Assembly (NCBI RefSeq): GCF_019130065.1
Contig: NZ_JAHSPG010000008.1
Coordinates: 124,001 to 188,000, forward strand
Source: Pinibacter aurantiacus
GTDB taxonomy: Bacteria; Bacteroidota; Bacteroidia; Chitinophagales; Chitinophagaceae
DNA: 64,000 nt
Direction: 5' to 3'
The notes beneath the pieces were generated by a model, which ran no database searches, was not told the origin of the DNA, and saw only the letters and a list, made by a program, of their open reading frames with translations. The number at the start of each line of letters is the position of its first letter. The stretch's first letter is position 1. Made by a program: the position numbers and the translations under genes. Positions 10,515 to 17,062 of the stretch are shown in pieces.

Positions 10515-11489
10515 ATGCTGATAGATAAATTTGGAAGAAATATTAATTATTTGAGAATTGCCGTTACCGACCGCTGTAATCTACGTTGCAATTATTGCAT
10601 GCCGGAAAACCAGCAGTTCGTGGAGCGTGAGCAATTATTAACCTACGAGGAGATAATACGCCTGGTATCGTTATTAAGTGAGAATGGCGTCAATAAAGTT
10701 CGCGTGACAGGTGGTGAACCTTTTGTGCGGAAAGACATTTCTTCCTTATTGAAAAGCCTGGGGGGCATTGAAAATGTAAAACAATTATCAATCACTACAA
10801 ATGGCGTCCTCACTTTCTCGCACATTGCAGATCTTATGGCTGCAGGGATAAAAAACGTGAACCTCAGCCTGGATACTCTTAAACGCGATAAGTTCCAGCA
10901 ATTAACACACAGGGACGACTTTCTGAAAGTACTCAACTCCTTTCATGCATTACTGGCCAATGATTTCAACGTAAAACTGAACATGGTTGTAATGCGGAGT
11001 AATGTGAATGAAATAGTGGATTTTGTTGAGCTTACAAAGGCCTTACCACTGAGCGTACGGTTCATTGAAGAAATGCCTTTTAATGGTCAGGGCCATGCAT
11101 ACTCAGGCATTGAATGGAACTATACAAGGATCATCTCCCACATCGAAACAAAATACAAGCTACTTAAGGAACAAGATCCTGCTAATGCGATAGCGGTCCA
11201 TTATAAACCGGAAGGTCATATGGGCAGCATAGCCGTTATTCCTGCCTTTTCACGCACTTTATGCGGCTCCTGCAACAGATTAAGAATTACAGCGACAGGT
11301 GGGTTGAGAACTTGTCTGTATGGCAATGAGGTTTTGAATGTAAGGGACTTAATGCGCAATGGTGCAAGCGACACAACGCTGATAGAAGAAATTCAAAATG
11401 CCGTTTACAACAAGCCGATGGATGGTTTTACTGCAGCGGCTTCTGCAAAAATAAAAGTACCGGAAAGTATGTCGCTGATAGGAGGGTAG
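10515..11489 (+). CDS. moaA: GTP 3',8-cyclase MoaA
   Basis: Radical SAM enzyme for the first step of molybdenum cofactor synthesis, converting GTP to 3',8-cyclo-GTP. The N-terminal cluster CNLRCNYC (Cys21, 25, 28) binds the SAM-cleaving [4Fe-4S]. The C-terminal cluster has Cys250, Cys253 and Cys267 in CGSCNRLR...TCLYG. The protein ends in GG, the C-terminal double-glycine motif that MoaA needs for activity. Length (324 residues) is normal. No other moa, moe or mob gene is adjacent, so it stands alone here. The minus-strand frame inside it is a shadow. Confidence 0.95.
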   Translation: MLIDKFGRNINYLRIAVTDRCNLRCNYCMPENQQFVEREQLLTYEEIIRLVSLLSENGVNKVRVTGGEPFVRKDISSLLKSLGGIENVKQLSITTNGVLTFSHIADLMAAGIKNVNLSLDTLKRDKFQQLTHRDDFLKVLNSFHALLANDFNVKLNMVVMRSNVNEIVDFVELTKALPLSVRFIEEMPFNGQGHAYSGIEWNYTRIISHIETKYKLLKEQDPANAIAVHYKPEGHMGSIAVIPAFSRTLCGSCNRLRITATGGLRTCLYGNEVLNVRDLMRNGASDTTLIEEIQNAVYNKPMDGFTAAASAKIKVPESMSLIGG

Positions 11490-11495
11490 CGGGGC

Positions 11496-11593
11496 AGGAA
11501 TTAGAAATTAGGAGGTAGGAATTAGTTGGGCGTAGAAGTTCAACAGGAAATTACCACTCATCAAATTCCTAATTTCTAAACTCTAATTCCTGG
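11496..11593. repeat. Inverted intergenic repeat (gaattag family)
   Basis: The left arm 11496-11525 (gaattagaaattagg words) and right arm 11563-11593 (aattcctaatttct words) are roughly complementary, separated by about 37 bases. Related arms occur at 15277-15423 and 27132-27213. Confidence 0.6.
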
Positions 11594-11596
11594 AAT

Positions 11597-11622
11597 AAAA
11601 AAACCCTTCCGTTTGGGAAGGG
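11597..11622 (-). terminator. Intrinsic terminator for the tRNA-like RNA pair
   Basis: On the minus strand a perfect seven-base-pair stem CCTTCCC/GGAAGGG-type hairpin (11604-11622) is followed by seven T (11597-11603). It lies about 50 bases beyond the 3' end of the first tRNA-like RNA and is the natural end of that transcript. Confidence 0.85.
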
Positions 11623-11674
11623 CTACTACTTTGTAGACACAAAGCGGTCCTAAATTAAACATGAGAAAAAGCAG

Positions 11675-11846
11675 CTGTAGGGGGAGGACTCGAACCTCCA
11701 CGGGGACGTTAGCTGTAGCACAAAGTTTTAGTGGTCAACCCCGGTCGGCCATACGCGTGGTATCGTCGGCTCTATGCTATGTTTATCCGTGCTTCCCCAC
11801 CCCCGAGACAAGAGGGTATGTCTGCCAAAAATTTCATCACCCCACA
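11675..11846 (-). ncRNA. Class-II tRNA-like RNA with 97-base variable arm (copy 1)
   Basis: On the minus strand the sequence folds as a complete tRNA cloverleaf. The seven-pair acceptor stem is TGTGGGG/CCCTACA with one G-T pair. T8 is present. The three-pair D stem is ATG/CAT with a Leu-type loop containing GG and A21. The five-pair anticodon stem is CCCTC/GGGGG with loop TTGTCTC. The T arm is GGAGG-TTCGAGT-CCTCC and the discriminator is G. The variable region is hugely expanded: a GGGG/CCCC stem closes an 89-base insert. The formal anticodon is GTC (11807-11809), which no Leu or Ser tRNA uses, and base 37 is T rather than a purine. CCA is not encoded. Probably a non-decoding tRNA mimic. Confidence 0.7.
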
Positions 11847-11928
11847 ATATTTACCAAAGAATACAATAGATTTGCAATTTTTAAATAAAATTCAAATATT
11901 GGAATAGTTTCTTTGATATTTTAATGAG

Positions 11929-12049
11929 CTGTAGGAGAAGGACTCGAACCTCCACGAGGCAATTAGTCTAGCTGAAAGCGTTGATTTGTCTTGTTTTCCT
12001 CACCCCCGAGACAAGAGGGCATGTCTGCCGAAAATTTCATCATCCCACA
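11929..12049 (-). ncRNA. Class-II tRNA-like RNA with 46-base variable arm (copy 2)
   Basis: Second, upstream copy of the tRNA-like RNA, 82 bases from the first and on the same strand. The D arm, anticodon arm (loop TTGTCTC, formal anticodon GTC at 12010-12012) and T loop are nearly identical to copy 1. Two differences keep pairing: acceptor pair 7-66 is A-T instead of G-C (TGTGGGA/TCCTACA), and the variable stem is GAGG/CCTC instead of GGGG/CCCC. The variable loop is 38 bases and differs in sequence from that of copy 1. A weak promoter-like TAATATTG lies at 12073-12080 on the minus strand. The covariation argues for a selected structure in place of decay. Confidence 0.7.
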
Positions 12050-12120
12050 GTGTGTTAAAGAACTTTCTGATGCAATATTAAATAAAAACCTCGATTTGAT
12101 GTATAATATTTAATAAAAAA

Positions 12121-12153
12121 TTTGAAACTTTAGATAAAATGTAATTATATTTG
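12121..12153 (+). promoter_or_regulatory. Bacteroidota promoter for the Lrp-family regulator
   Basis: TTTG (12121-12124) and TATATTTG (12146-12153) are separated by 21 bases, a good match to the TTTG-N(17-23)-TAnnTTTG consensus. The expected transcription start is near 12160 and the ATG is at 12189. Confidence 0.6.
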
Positions 12154-12188
12154 TAATAATTTGATATTATTTAATAAACATGTAGAAA

Positions 12189-12662
12189 ATGGCAACTAAA
12201 TTAAATCTTGATAAACTGGATTATCAGATAATTCAGGAAATGATGGAAAATGCGGAAATATCATACGCAGATCTCGGTAAAAAGTTTTTTGTGTCCGCGG
12301 GTACTATACACGTGCGCATCAAAAAATTACAGGAAGCAGGTGTAGTTAAAGGTACAAAATTGAATGTGGATTTAAAACAGCTCGGTTATGATGTGATTGC
12401 ATTCATCGGTGTGTATCTTGAAAAGAGTTCTTTGTACGACATCGTTGCGGAGGAACTTCGTAAGATTCCTCAGATCGTTCGTTTGAATTACACAACCGGC
12501 AACTATTCTATGTTTGGTGAAGTAGTATGTAAAGACATTACAGAGCTTCGACAAATTCTTCACGATGATCTTCAAAAAATAAAAGGCATAGAAAGAACAG
12601 AAACATTTATCTCTCTTGATGAAAGCTTTGGCAGAAATGTACAGGTGTATAAAACTAAATAG
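12189..12662 (+). CDS. Lrp/AsnC family transcriptional regulator
   Basis: A 157-residue protein with the two domains of the family: an N-terminal winged helix-turn-helix (about residues 5-60, with LDYQIIQEMMENAEISYADL and a recognition helix near TIHVRIKKLQEAG) and a C-terminal RAM ligand-binding and oligomerisation domain (about 70-150). It probably senses an amino acid or related metabolite and binds DNA as an octamer or dimer. It has its own good promoter. A strong terminator follows at 12723. It is divergent from the tRNA-like RNA pair, which share the 139-base upstream space, so it could act on them. That last point is only inference. Confidence 0.92.
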   Translation: MATKLNLDKLDYQIIQEMMENAEISYADLGKKFFVSAGTIHVRIKKLQEAGVVKGTKLNVDLKQLGYDVIAFIGVYLEKSSLYDIVAEELRKIPQIVRLNYTTGNYSMFGEVVCKDITELRQILHDDLQKIKGIERTETFISLDESFGRNVQVYKTK

Positions 12663-12722
12663 TTAACCACCTACAACATTTTTCTGCATGCTATATTAAC
12701 ACGATTGCATTGCGAAAAAAGT

Positions 12723-12751
12723 AAAATGGCCGACGGTATGTCGGCCATTTT
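12723..12751. terminator. Intrinsic terminator after the Lrp-family gene
   Basis: An eleven-base-pair perfect stem (aaaatggccga/tcggccatttt) with a seven-base loop. The flanking A and T runs make it potentially bidirectional. Confidence 0.8.
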
Positions 12752-12762
12752 GTATTTGAGAG

Positions 12763-12925
12763 AATGGCACACAGATGACACGGATTAGACGGATTTACAC
12801 TGATCTTTTTTCGAATTTTTAAAACTACTTTTCGGCAGCTCGAGGTGAAGATTTTTAAGGGCTGTTCAAGTTATTAACAAAAGATCCGTGTAAATCCGTC
12901 TAATCCGTGTCATCTGTGTGCCATT
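12763..12925. repeat. 45-base inverted repeat around a 73-base spacer
   Basis: Arms 12763-12807 and 12881-12925 are complementary over 45 bases with a single mismatch. The core of the arm is built from short repeated words (cggattagacggattta). The element fills the space between the regulator terminator and the stop codon of the converging permease gene. It has no coding potential and no target-site duplication or transposase that I can see. Confidence 0.85.
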
Positions 12926-12929
12926 TCCC

Positions 12930-14015
12930 TCACTTCACGTTCAACGCATCTCTCAAGCCATTTCCGAGTAAGTTAAATGCCAGTACCAGCAGCATAATGG
13001 CAAAGCCCGGAGCCAATGCCAGCATCGGATTGTGGGTAATAATGAAGTTGTAGTTTTCTTTTATCATCAATCCCCAGCTTGGTTGTGGAGGTTGTACACC
13101 TACACCAAGAAAACTTAAACCCGCTTCGATAACTATTGCAGAGGCGAAATTCGATGCAGCAACAACCAGAATCGGCCCCCAGATATTTGGCAAAATGTGT
13201 TTAAAAATGATGCGCATGTTTGTAAAGCCTAAAGCTCTTCCTGCTTCCACATATTCCAGTTCACGAACACTCATCACCTGTCCGCGCACCATGCGTGCCA
13301 CATTGATCCACATGGTTAACCCAACCGCAATAAATACCTGCCAGAACCCTTTTCCTAAAAGCAGTGTAATGGCAAATACCAGCAAAAGTGTGGGAATGCT
13401 CCAAAGAACATTCACAAACCACATTACAATATCATCTACCCATCCACGATAGTAGCCAGCAACAGCTCCCGCAACAATACCGATAGATAGTGAAATGATA
13501 ACTGCAATCAATCCAACACCGAGGCTTACCCGTATGCCAATGATCAGACGGCTCAGTATGTCGCGACCGAATTTGTCTGTACCAAGCAGGAATTTTCTCG
13601 TCACAAAATTTGATTCAATGGGTTGGGACAGATTATTTTTTGCAACAGATATATCTTCCGATACGCCCTCATCTATGTATTTTTTATACACGATACTATC
13701 TGCATGTTCTGTGTAAGAAACTACAGGAACATAGTCGACATTATCTTCTTTACCAAAGAAGAAACGATCGAAAATGTTTTTCTTTTCAATGTATCGGTGA
13801 TTGTTAAGCAGAATAAAGTTTTGTTTAAAACCAGGCTTTTGACCAGCAATTTCAACCACCATCCTATTGCCATAAGGGGAACTGTCAGGCGCAATTATAT
13901 ATGCGAAAATGGCAATGAATACAGCTGCCGCGATAATAACCAGTCCAAAAACAGCGCCTTTGTTTTTGCGCAGTCTTTTCCATGCAATGTTTTGTAAAGA
14001 GTCGTTTGCGGACAT
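12930..14015 (-). CDS. ABC transporter permease, OppC/DppC family
   Basis: A 361-residue inner-membrane permease of the peptide/nickel (Opp/Dpp) import class. An N-terminal helix (about residues 22-44) is followed by an unusually long periplasmic segment (about 45-145). The conserved core then has five helices. It includes LGTDKFGRDILSRLI and the EAA loop EYVEAGRALGFTNMRIIFKHILPN, which contacts the ATPase. It ends with the family-typical GNGLRDALN. The partner OppB permease, ATPase and binding protein are not adjacent. That is common in Bacteroidota, where these genes are scattered. The peptide substrate is inferred from family only. Confidence 0.92.
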   Translation of the reverse strand: MSANDSLQNIAWKRLRKNKGAVFGLVIIAAAVFIAIFAYIIAPDSSPYGNRMVVEIAGQKPGFKQNFILLNNHRYIEKKNIFDRFFFGKEDNVDYVPVVSYTEHADSIVYKKYIDEGVSEDISVAKNNLSQPIESNFVTRKFLLGTDKFGRDILSRLIIGIRVSLGVGLIAVIISLSIGIVAGAVAGYYRGWVDDIVMWFVNVLWSIPTLLLVFAITLLLGKGFWQVFIAVGLTMWINVARMVRGQVMSVRELEYVEAGRALGFTNMRIIFKHILPNIWGPILVVAASNFASAIVIEAGLSFLGVGVQPPQPSWGLMIKENYNFIITHNPMLALAPGFAIMLLVLAFNLLGNGLRDALNVK

Positions 14016-14033
14016 GCATTCAAGATAGGCAAA

Positions 14034-14110
14034 ATAATAACTGAATAATTGAATTATTGAATAATTGATAAAAGTGGCGATTTCAATTATTCAGTTATTC
14101 AATGATTCAA
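14034..14110. repeat. Inverted intergenic repeat (ataactga family)
   Basis: Left arm 14034-14068 and right arm 14082-14110 consist of the words aataactga/aattattca and can pair around a 13-base loop. Same family as 28294-28400, 29461-29563 and 33615-33702. Confidence 0.65.
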
Positions 14111-14114
14111 GCAT

Positions 14115-15254
14115 TTACTTCACTACTCTTCCCTTCCACTCATATTTGCCGAACTTGCCCAGAAATCCTGCAATTACAGTGTACACAATATGTACGGGCT
14201 GCAGCGGAAGAAAATAGAACATCAATTTATTTAGTGAAAAGAAATTTGCCACGTGGCTTACAAATGCATATTCGATAATTGTTTTGGTGAGGATCAGCAG
14301 TATAAAATAGGATAGAAACGCAATATTGAAAACAGTGTACAAAAGCGTAAGCAGTAAAAACAAGTTTAGAAAGTAAACAAGAAACAACACTTTCGTAATG
14401 CGTTTATCATCGTATTTATCGGCCTTGCTTGCCCATCGTATCCGTTGATTAAAAAACTCCTTCCATGATGTTGCAGGTTGTGTAGAAACAATTGCTTCCT
14501 GTGATTTCAGAAAAAAGAATTTGTCAGGATAAACCGTTACGATCTTATGCATCAACAACATGTCATCGCCGCTTGCAATATTGTCTACGTTTTTAAAACC
14601 ATTTACTTCGTAAAATACACGCTTTAAATAGGCGAGGTTAGCACCGTTGCACATGGAGTGGAACCTGCGATGCACGGATGCCCCAGTAATTCCTTGCAGA
14701 ATTAAAAAGTCCAGTGATTGAAAAAAAGAAAGCAAGCCGGTCTTTAATATGATCTTAACCGGCGCGGCAATCAATACAGCATCTGTTTTTGCCTGATAGG
14801 CGGCAATGCTTCGCAACCAGTTTGCACCGGCAAAACAATCGGCATCAGTCGTCACAATCAGATCGCCGGAAGACTGCGAAATGGCAACTTCAATCGCCTT
14901 TTTTTTGTAAGAATTCAAGCCTGCCTCTACGTGGTCCGCAAGGTTGATGAGCCTTACATTTTGATTGGAAAAACTTCGAATAATGTTTTCAGTGTTATCT
15001 GTTGAATGATCATTTACTACAATCACCTCAAAAAGTTGTGCGGGATAATTTTGCGCAATAATAGATTGAAGGCATAAGCCGATGTTTTGCTCTTCGTTTC
15101 TCGCCGGAATGATCACTGATATTTTTATAGAAGGGATGAAGCTCTCAACATCAGCCTCGCCAAAAGAAGGCAGCATTCTCCAGCCCTTATCATAAAAGGC
15201 GATGAGAAAAGCATAGAGTATCAGTAAAGCCAGACTTGCAAAAAACAATATCAT
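14115..15254 (-). CDS. Glycosyltransferase family 2, membrane-anchored
   Basis: A 379-residue inverting GT2 enzyme. An N-terminal helix anchors it. The GT-A domain begins at KISVIIPARNEEQNI, with VVNDHSTD for nucleotide binding, a TTDADC metal-binding motif and NQRIRW (the Q/RxxRW motif of processive or lipid-linked enzymes). Three C-terminal hydrophobic helices follow. This layout resembles Bacteroidota enzymes that transfer sugars to lipid carriers or membrane lipids. The acceptor is unknown. It stands alone between repeat-filled spacers. A TACATTTG element (minus strand 15259-15266) lies just five bases upstream of the ATG. Confidence 0.88.
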   Translation of the reverse strand: MILFFASLALLILYAFLIAFYDKGWRMLPSFGEADVESFIPSIKISVIIPARNEEQNIGLCLQSIIAQNYPAQLFEVIVVNDHSTDNTENIIRSFSNQNVRLINLADHVEAGLNSYKKKAIEVAISQSSGDLIVTTDADCFAGANWLRSIAAYQAKTDAVLIAAPVKIILKTGLLSFFQSLDFLILQGITGASVHRRFHSMCNGANLAYLKRVFYEVNGFKNVDNIASGDDMLLMHKIVTVYPDKFFFLKSQEAIVSTQPATSWKEFFNQRIRWASKADKYDDKRITKVLFLVYFLNLFLLLTLLYTVFNIAFLSYFILLILTKTIIEYAFVSHVANFFSLNKLMFYFLPLQPVHIVYTVIAGFLGKFGKYEWKGRVVK

Positions 15255-15276
15255 GAGACAAATGTAAGAGCAATTG

Positions 15277-15423
15277 GGAATTAAGAATTAGGAATTAAGA
15301 ATTAAGAATTCTTCAAGTGCTACGTTGTTGATTTTGTTTTAACATCATAATATTAACAATTTTAGTCTTTACATTTCGTCGGTTGGTATCACACAAAGCA
15401 TTCTTAATTCCTAATTCTTAATT
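15277..15423. repeat. Inverted intergenic repeat (gaattaag family)
   Basis: Left arm 15277-15311 (gaattaagaattagg words) and right arm 15400-15423 (ttcttaattcctaattctt) are complementary. The right arm supplies the stop codon of the following minus-strand gene. Confidence 0.65.
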
Positions 15424-16239
15424 GTGCAGCTGCGCTGTCAAAGCCTCCACATACTGTTCGCGCAGCAAATGATGTCCGGAATTTATAACCGTTAGTTTGC
15501 AAAGGCTGCCCATCGATTGACAAAAAGTAGTAGCGTGCCTTTGTAAAATAAGATGATCAAATTTGCCAAATACAAGCCTTACAGGTATTTGATTATCGGT
15601 GGCATATTGAATGATCTTATTGAAATCAGGTCGTGACTTTCTGAAACAGGTCCAGCGGGCATATAATTGTTCTGCCAGTTCTTTTTCTTCCAGGTAATGC
15701 CTGGCTAGTTTCAATACACTGAGATTGATGATCCTGAAGGTGTACAGAAATTTCGCCAACTGCAATATCCACGCGGGATGGTGCACTGTAAAGCGAAACA
15801 GCCTGTTTCCTAAATATGTTTGCGTAGCCAGCCAATACCAAAAGTTGTTGGTGAACCCATCCGGGGCAAGCAAAATAAGTTTCTCAATTTTCTGCGGCAT
15901 GTGTTCAAACAATGACAACGCAATTCTTCCTCCCATGCTATAGCCGAGCAACGTAAACCGTGTGGTGGATATATTTTCCTGTTGTAAAATGCGGGCAATT
16001 ATTTCTTCCCAATCATTTCCCCCAATACCAGCAGTGGCAGATTCATTCCAGTTCGTTTTTCCATGAAACGGCATGTCGATGCAAACAGACGTGTAGTCAT
16101 TAACGAGAGCTTTGCAAAAAATGTCAAACGTGTCAGCGTCCTCATCGTACCCATGCAGGCAGATCAATAACTTTTTGCCGCTGCCACTAATGGTATAATT
16201 GATTTGTGATGATAGGTATGATACGGTTTTTGAGAGCAA
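15418..16239 (-). CDS. Alpha/beta hydrolase
   Basis: A 273-residue alpha/beta-hydrolase fold protein, likely cytoplasmic since no signal peptide is visible. The oxyanion strand ends in LLICLHGYDEDAD. The nucleophile elbow is GYSMGG. A late Asp lies in VFGKFDHLI, and the catalytic His is in NSGHHLLREQ near the C-terminus, so the triad is complete. Substrate specificity cannot be read; it could be an esterase or a MenH-like enzyme. The start appears to be TTG at 16239, since no ATG precedes the first beta strand. Both flanking spacers contain inverted-repeat elements, and the downstream one overlaps its stop codon. Confidence 0.82.
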   Translation of the reverse strand: MLSKTVSYLSSQINYTISGSGKKLLICLHGYDEDADTFDIFCKALVNDYTSVCIDMPFHGKTNWNESATAGIGGNDWEEIIARILQQENISTTRFTLLGYSMGGRIALSLFEHMPQKIEKLILLAPDGFTNNFWYWLATQTYLGNRLFRFTVHHPAWILQLAKFLYTFRIINLSVLKLARHYLEEKELAEQLYARWTCFRKSRPDFNKIIQYATDNQIPVRLVFGKFDHLILQRHATTFCQSMGSLCKLTVINSGHHLLREQYVEALTAQLHN

Positions 16240-16245
16240 GTTTTG

Positions 16246-16395
16246 ACTTATAAGTTATGAGTTATGAGTAATGGGTGCGAAACTCAGTGCATCCGTAATA
16301 ACGCAGCAACTTACTACATATTACTTGAAAAGTAGGCGACAAAACTCAAAACTCATTAGTCCCGCCTGAATGACAAGTCGGGCAGGCAAAACTCA
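16246..16395. repeat. Inverted intergenic repeat (gagttatg family) with palindromic module
   Basis: Left arm 16246-16284 (ttatgagttatgagt words) and right arm 16340-16395 (aaaactcaaaactcat words). The right arm is interrupted by a module at 16361-16386 (cccgcctgaatgacaagtcg then ggcagg). The same module sits in the same family at 31873-31895. Confidence 0.65.
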
Positions 16396-16439
16396 TCGCT
16401 CAATTTCTGTTTTTCCCCATTTCCCTATTACTTTGCACA

Positions 16440-17021
16440 ATGGCAGGATTATACAGAAATAAGATCATCATTATTACCGCGCCGTCTGGTGCGGGAAAAA
16501 CTTCGATCACTCATTATTTGCTTCATAAATACCCTCAGCTGGCATTTTCAATATCAGCTGCGACACGTAGTGCCCGTGGACTGGAAAAAAATGGAGTTGA
16601 TTATTATTTCCTGAAACTGGAAGATTTCCAACACAAGATCCGCCAGAATGAATTTGTAGAGTGGGAAATGGTGTATGAAGGAAAATACTATGGCACACTC
16701 AAAAGCGAACTGGAGCGCATTTGGGCAAATGACCAGATCCCCATGCTGGACATAGACGTAAAAGGAGCCATTCACGTGCAGCAACAATACCCGCAAACTT
16801 CACTATCGCTTTTTATAGAACCGCCGGGAGTGGCAGAGCTAAGGCGCCGCCTCGAAAGCCGCGGAACGGAAACGGAAGAAAGCCTGCAGGCAAGAGTTAA
16901 CAAGGCTTCTTATGAAATTTCGTTCAAACATCATTTTAACCATGTGATTCTGAATGACAAACTGGAAAAAGCTTGCCACGAGGCCGCCGGAATCATTGAA
17001 AAATTTCTCGAAATACGATAA
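16440..17021 (+). CDS. gmk: Guanylate kinase
   Basis: Phosphorylates GMP to GDP using ATP. The 193-residue length is typical. The P-loop APSGAGKTS lies at about residues 13-21, followed by SAATRSARGLEKNGVDYYF, the GMP-binding region, and later the lid with RLESRGTETEE. An element resembling the Bacteroidota -7 box (TTACTTTG) ends only seven bases before the ATG, suggesting a leaderless or very short-leader message. It is followed after 41 bases by a CorC/GldE-like gene on the same strand. Confidence 0.96.
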   Translation: MAGLYRNKIIIITAPSGAGKTSITHYLLHKYPQLAFSISAATRSARGLEKNGVDYYFLKLEDFQHKIRQNEFVEWEMVYEGKYYGTLKSELERIWANDQIPMLDIDVKGAIHVQQQYPQTSLSLFIEPPGVAELRRRLESRGTETEESLQARVNKASYEISFKHHFNHVILNDKLEKACHEAAGIIEKFLEIR

Positions 17022-17062
17022 TATAACATGATAAAGTTTAATTTTTATTACATTCGTAATGC

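Noticed and set aside
11661-11888. Plus-strand reading frame of 75 codons across tRNA-like copy 1
   Set aside because: It is the antisense of the T arm and variable arm of the RNA; the peptide has the CRGRTRTS pattern that results from reading a tRNA backwards.
11675-12049. Plain tRNA-Leu or tRNA-Ser call for the two RNAs
   Set aside because: The body is Leu-like and class II, but the anticodon loop gives GTC, position 37 is a pyrimidine, the discriminator is G and the variable arms are far too long. I keep them as tRNA-like RNAs.
11675-12049. tmRNA (ssrA) or selenocysteine tRNA
   Set aside because: There is no tag reading frame, no tmRNA 5' end, no TCA anticodon and the acceptor/T geometry is the normal 7/5.
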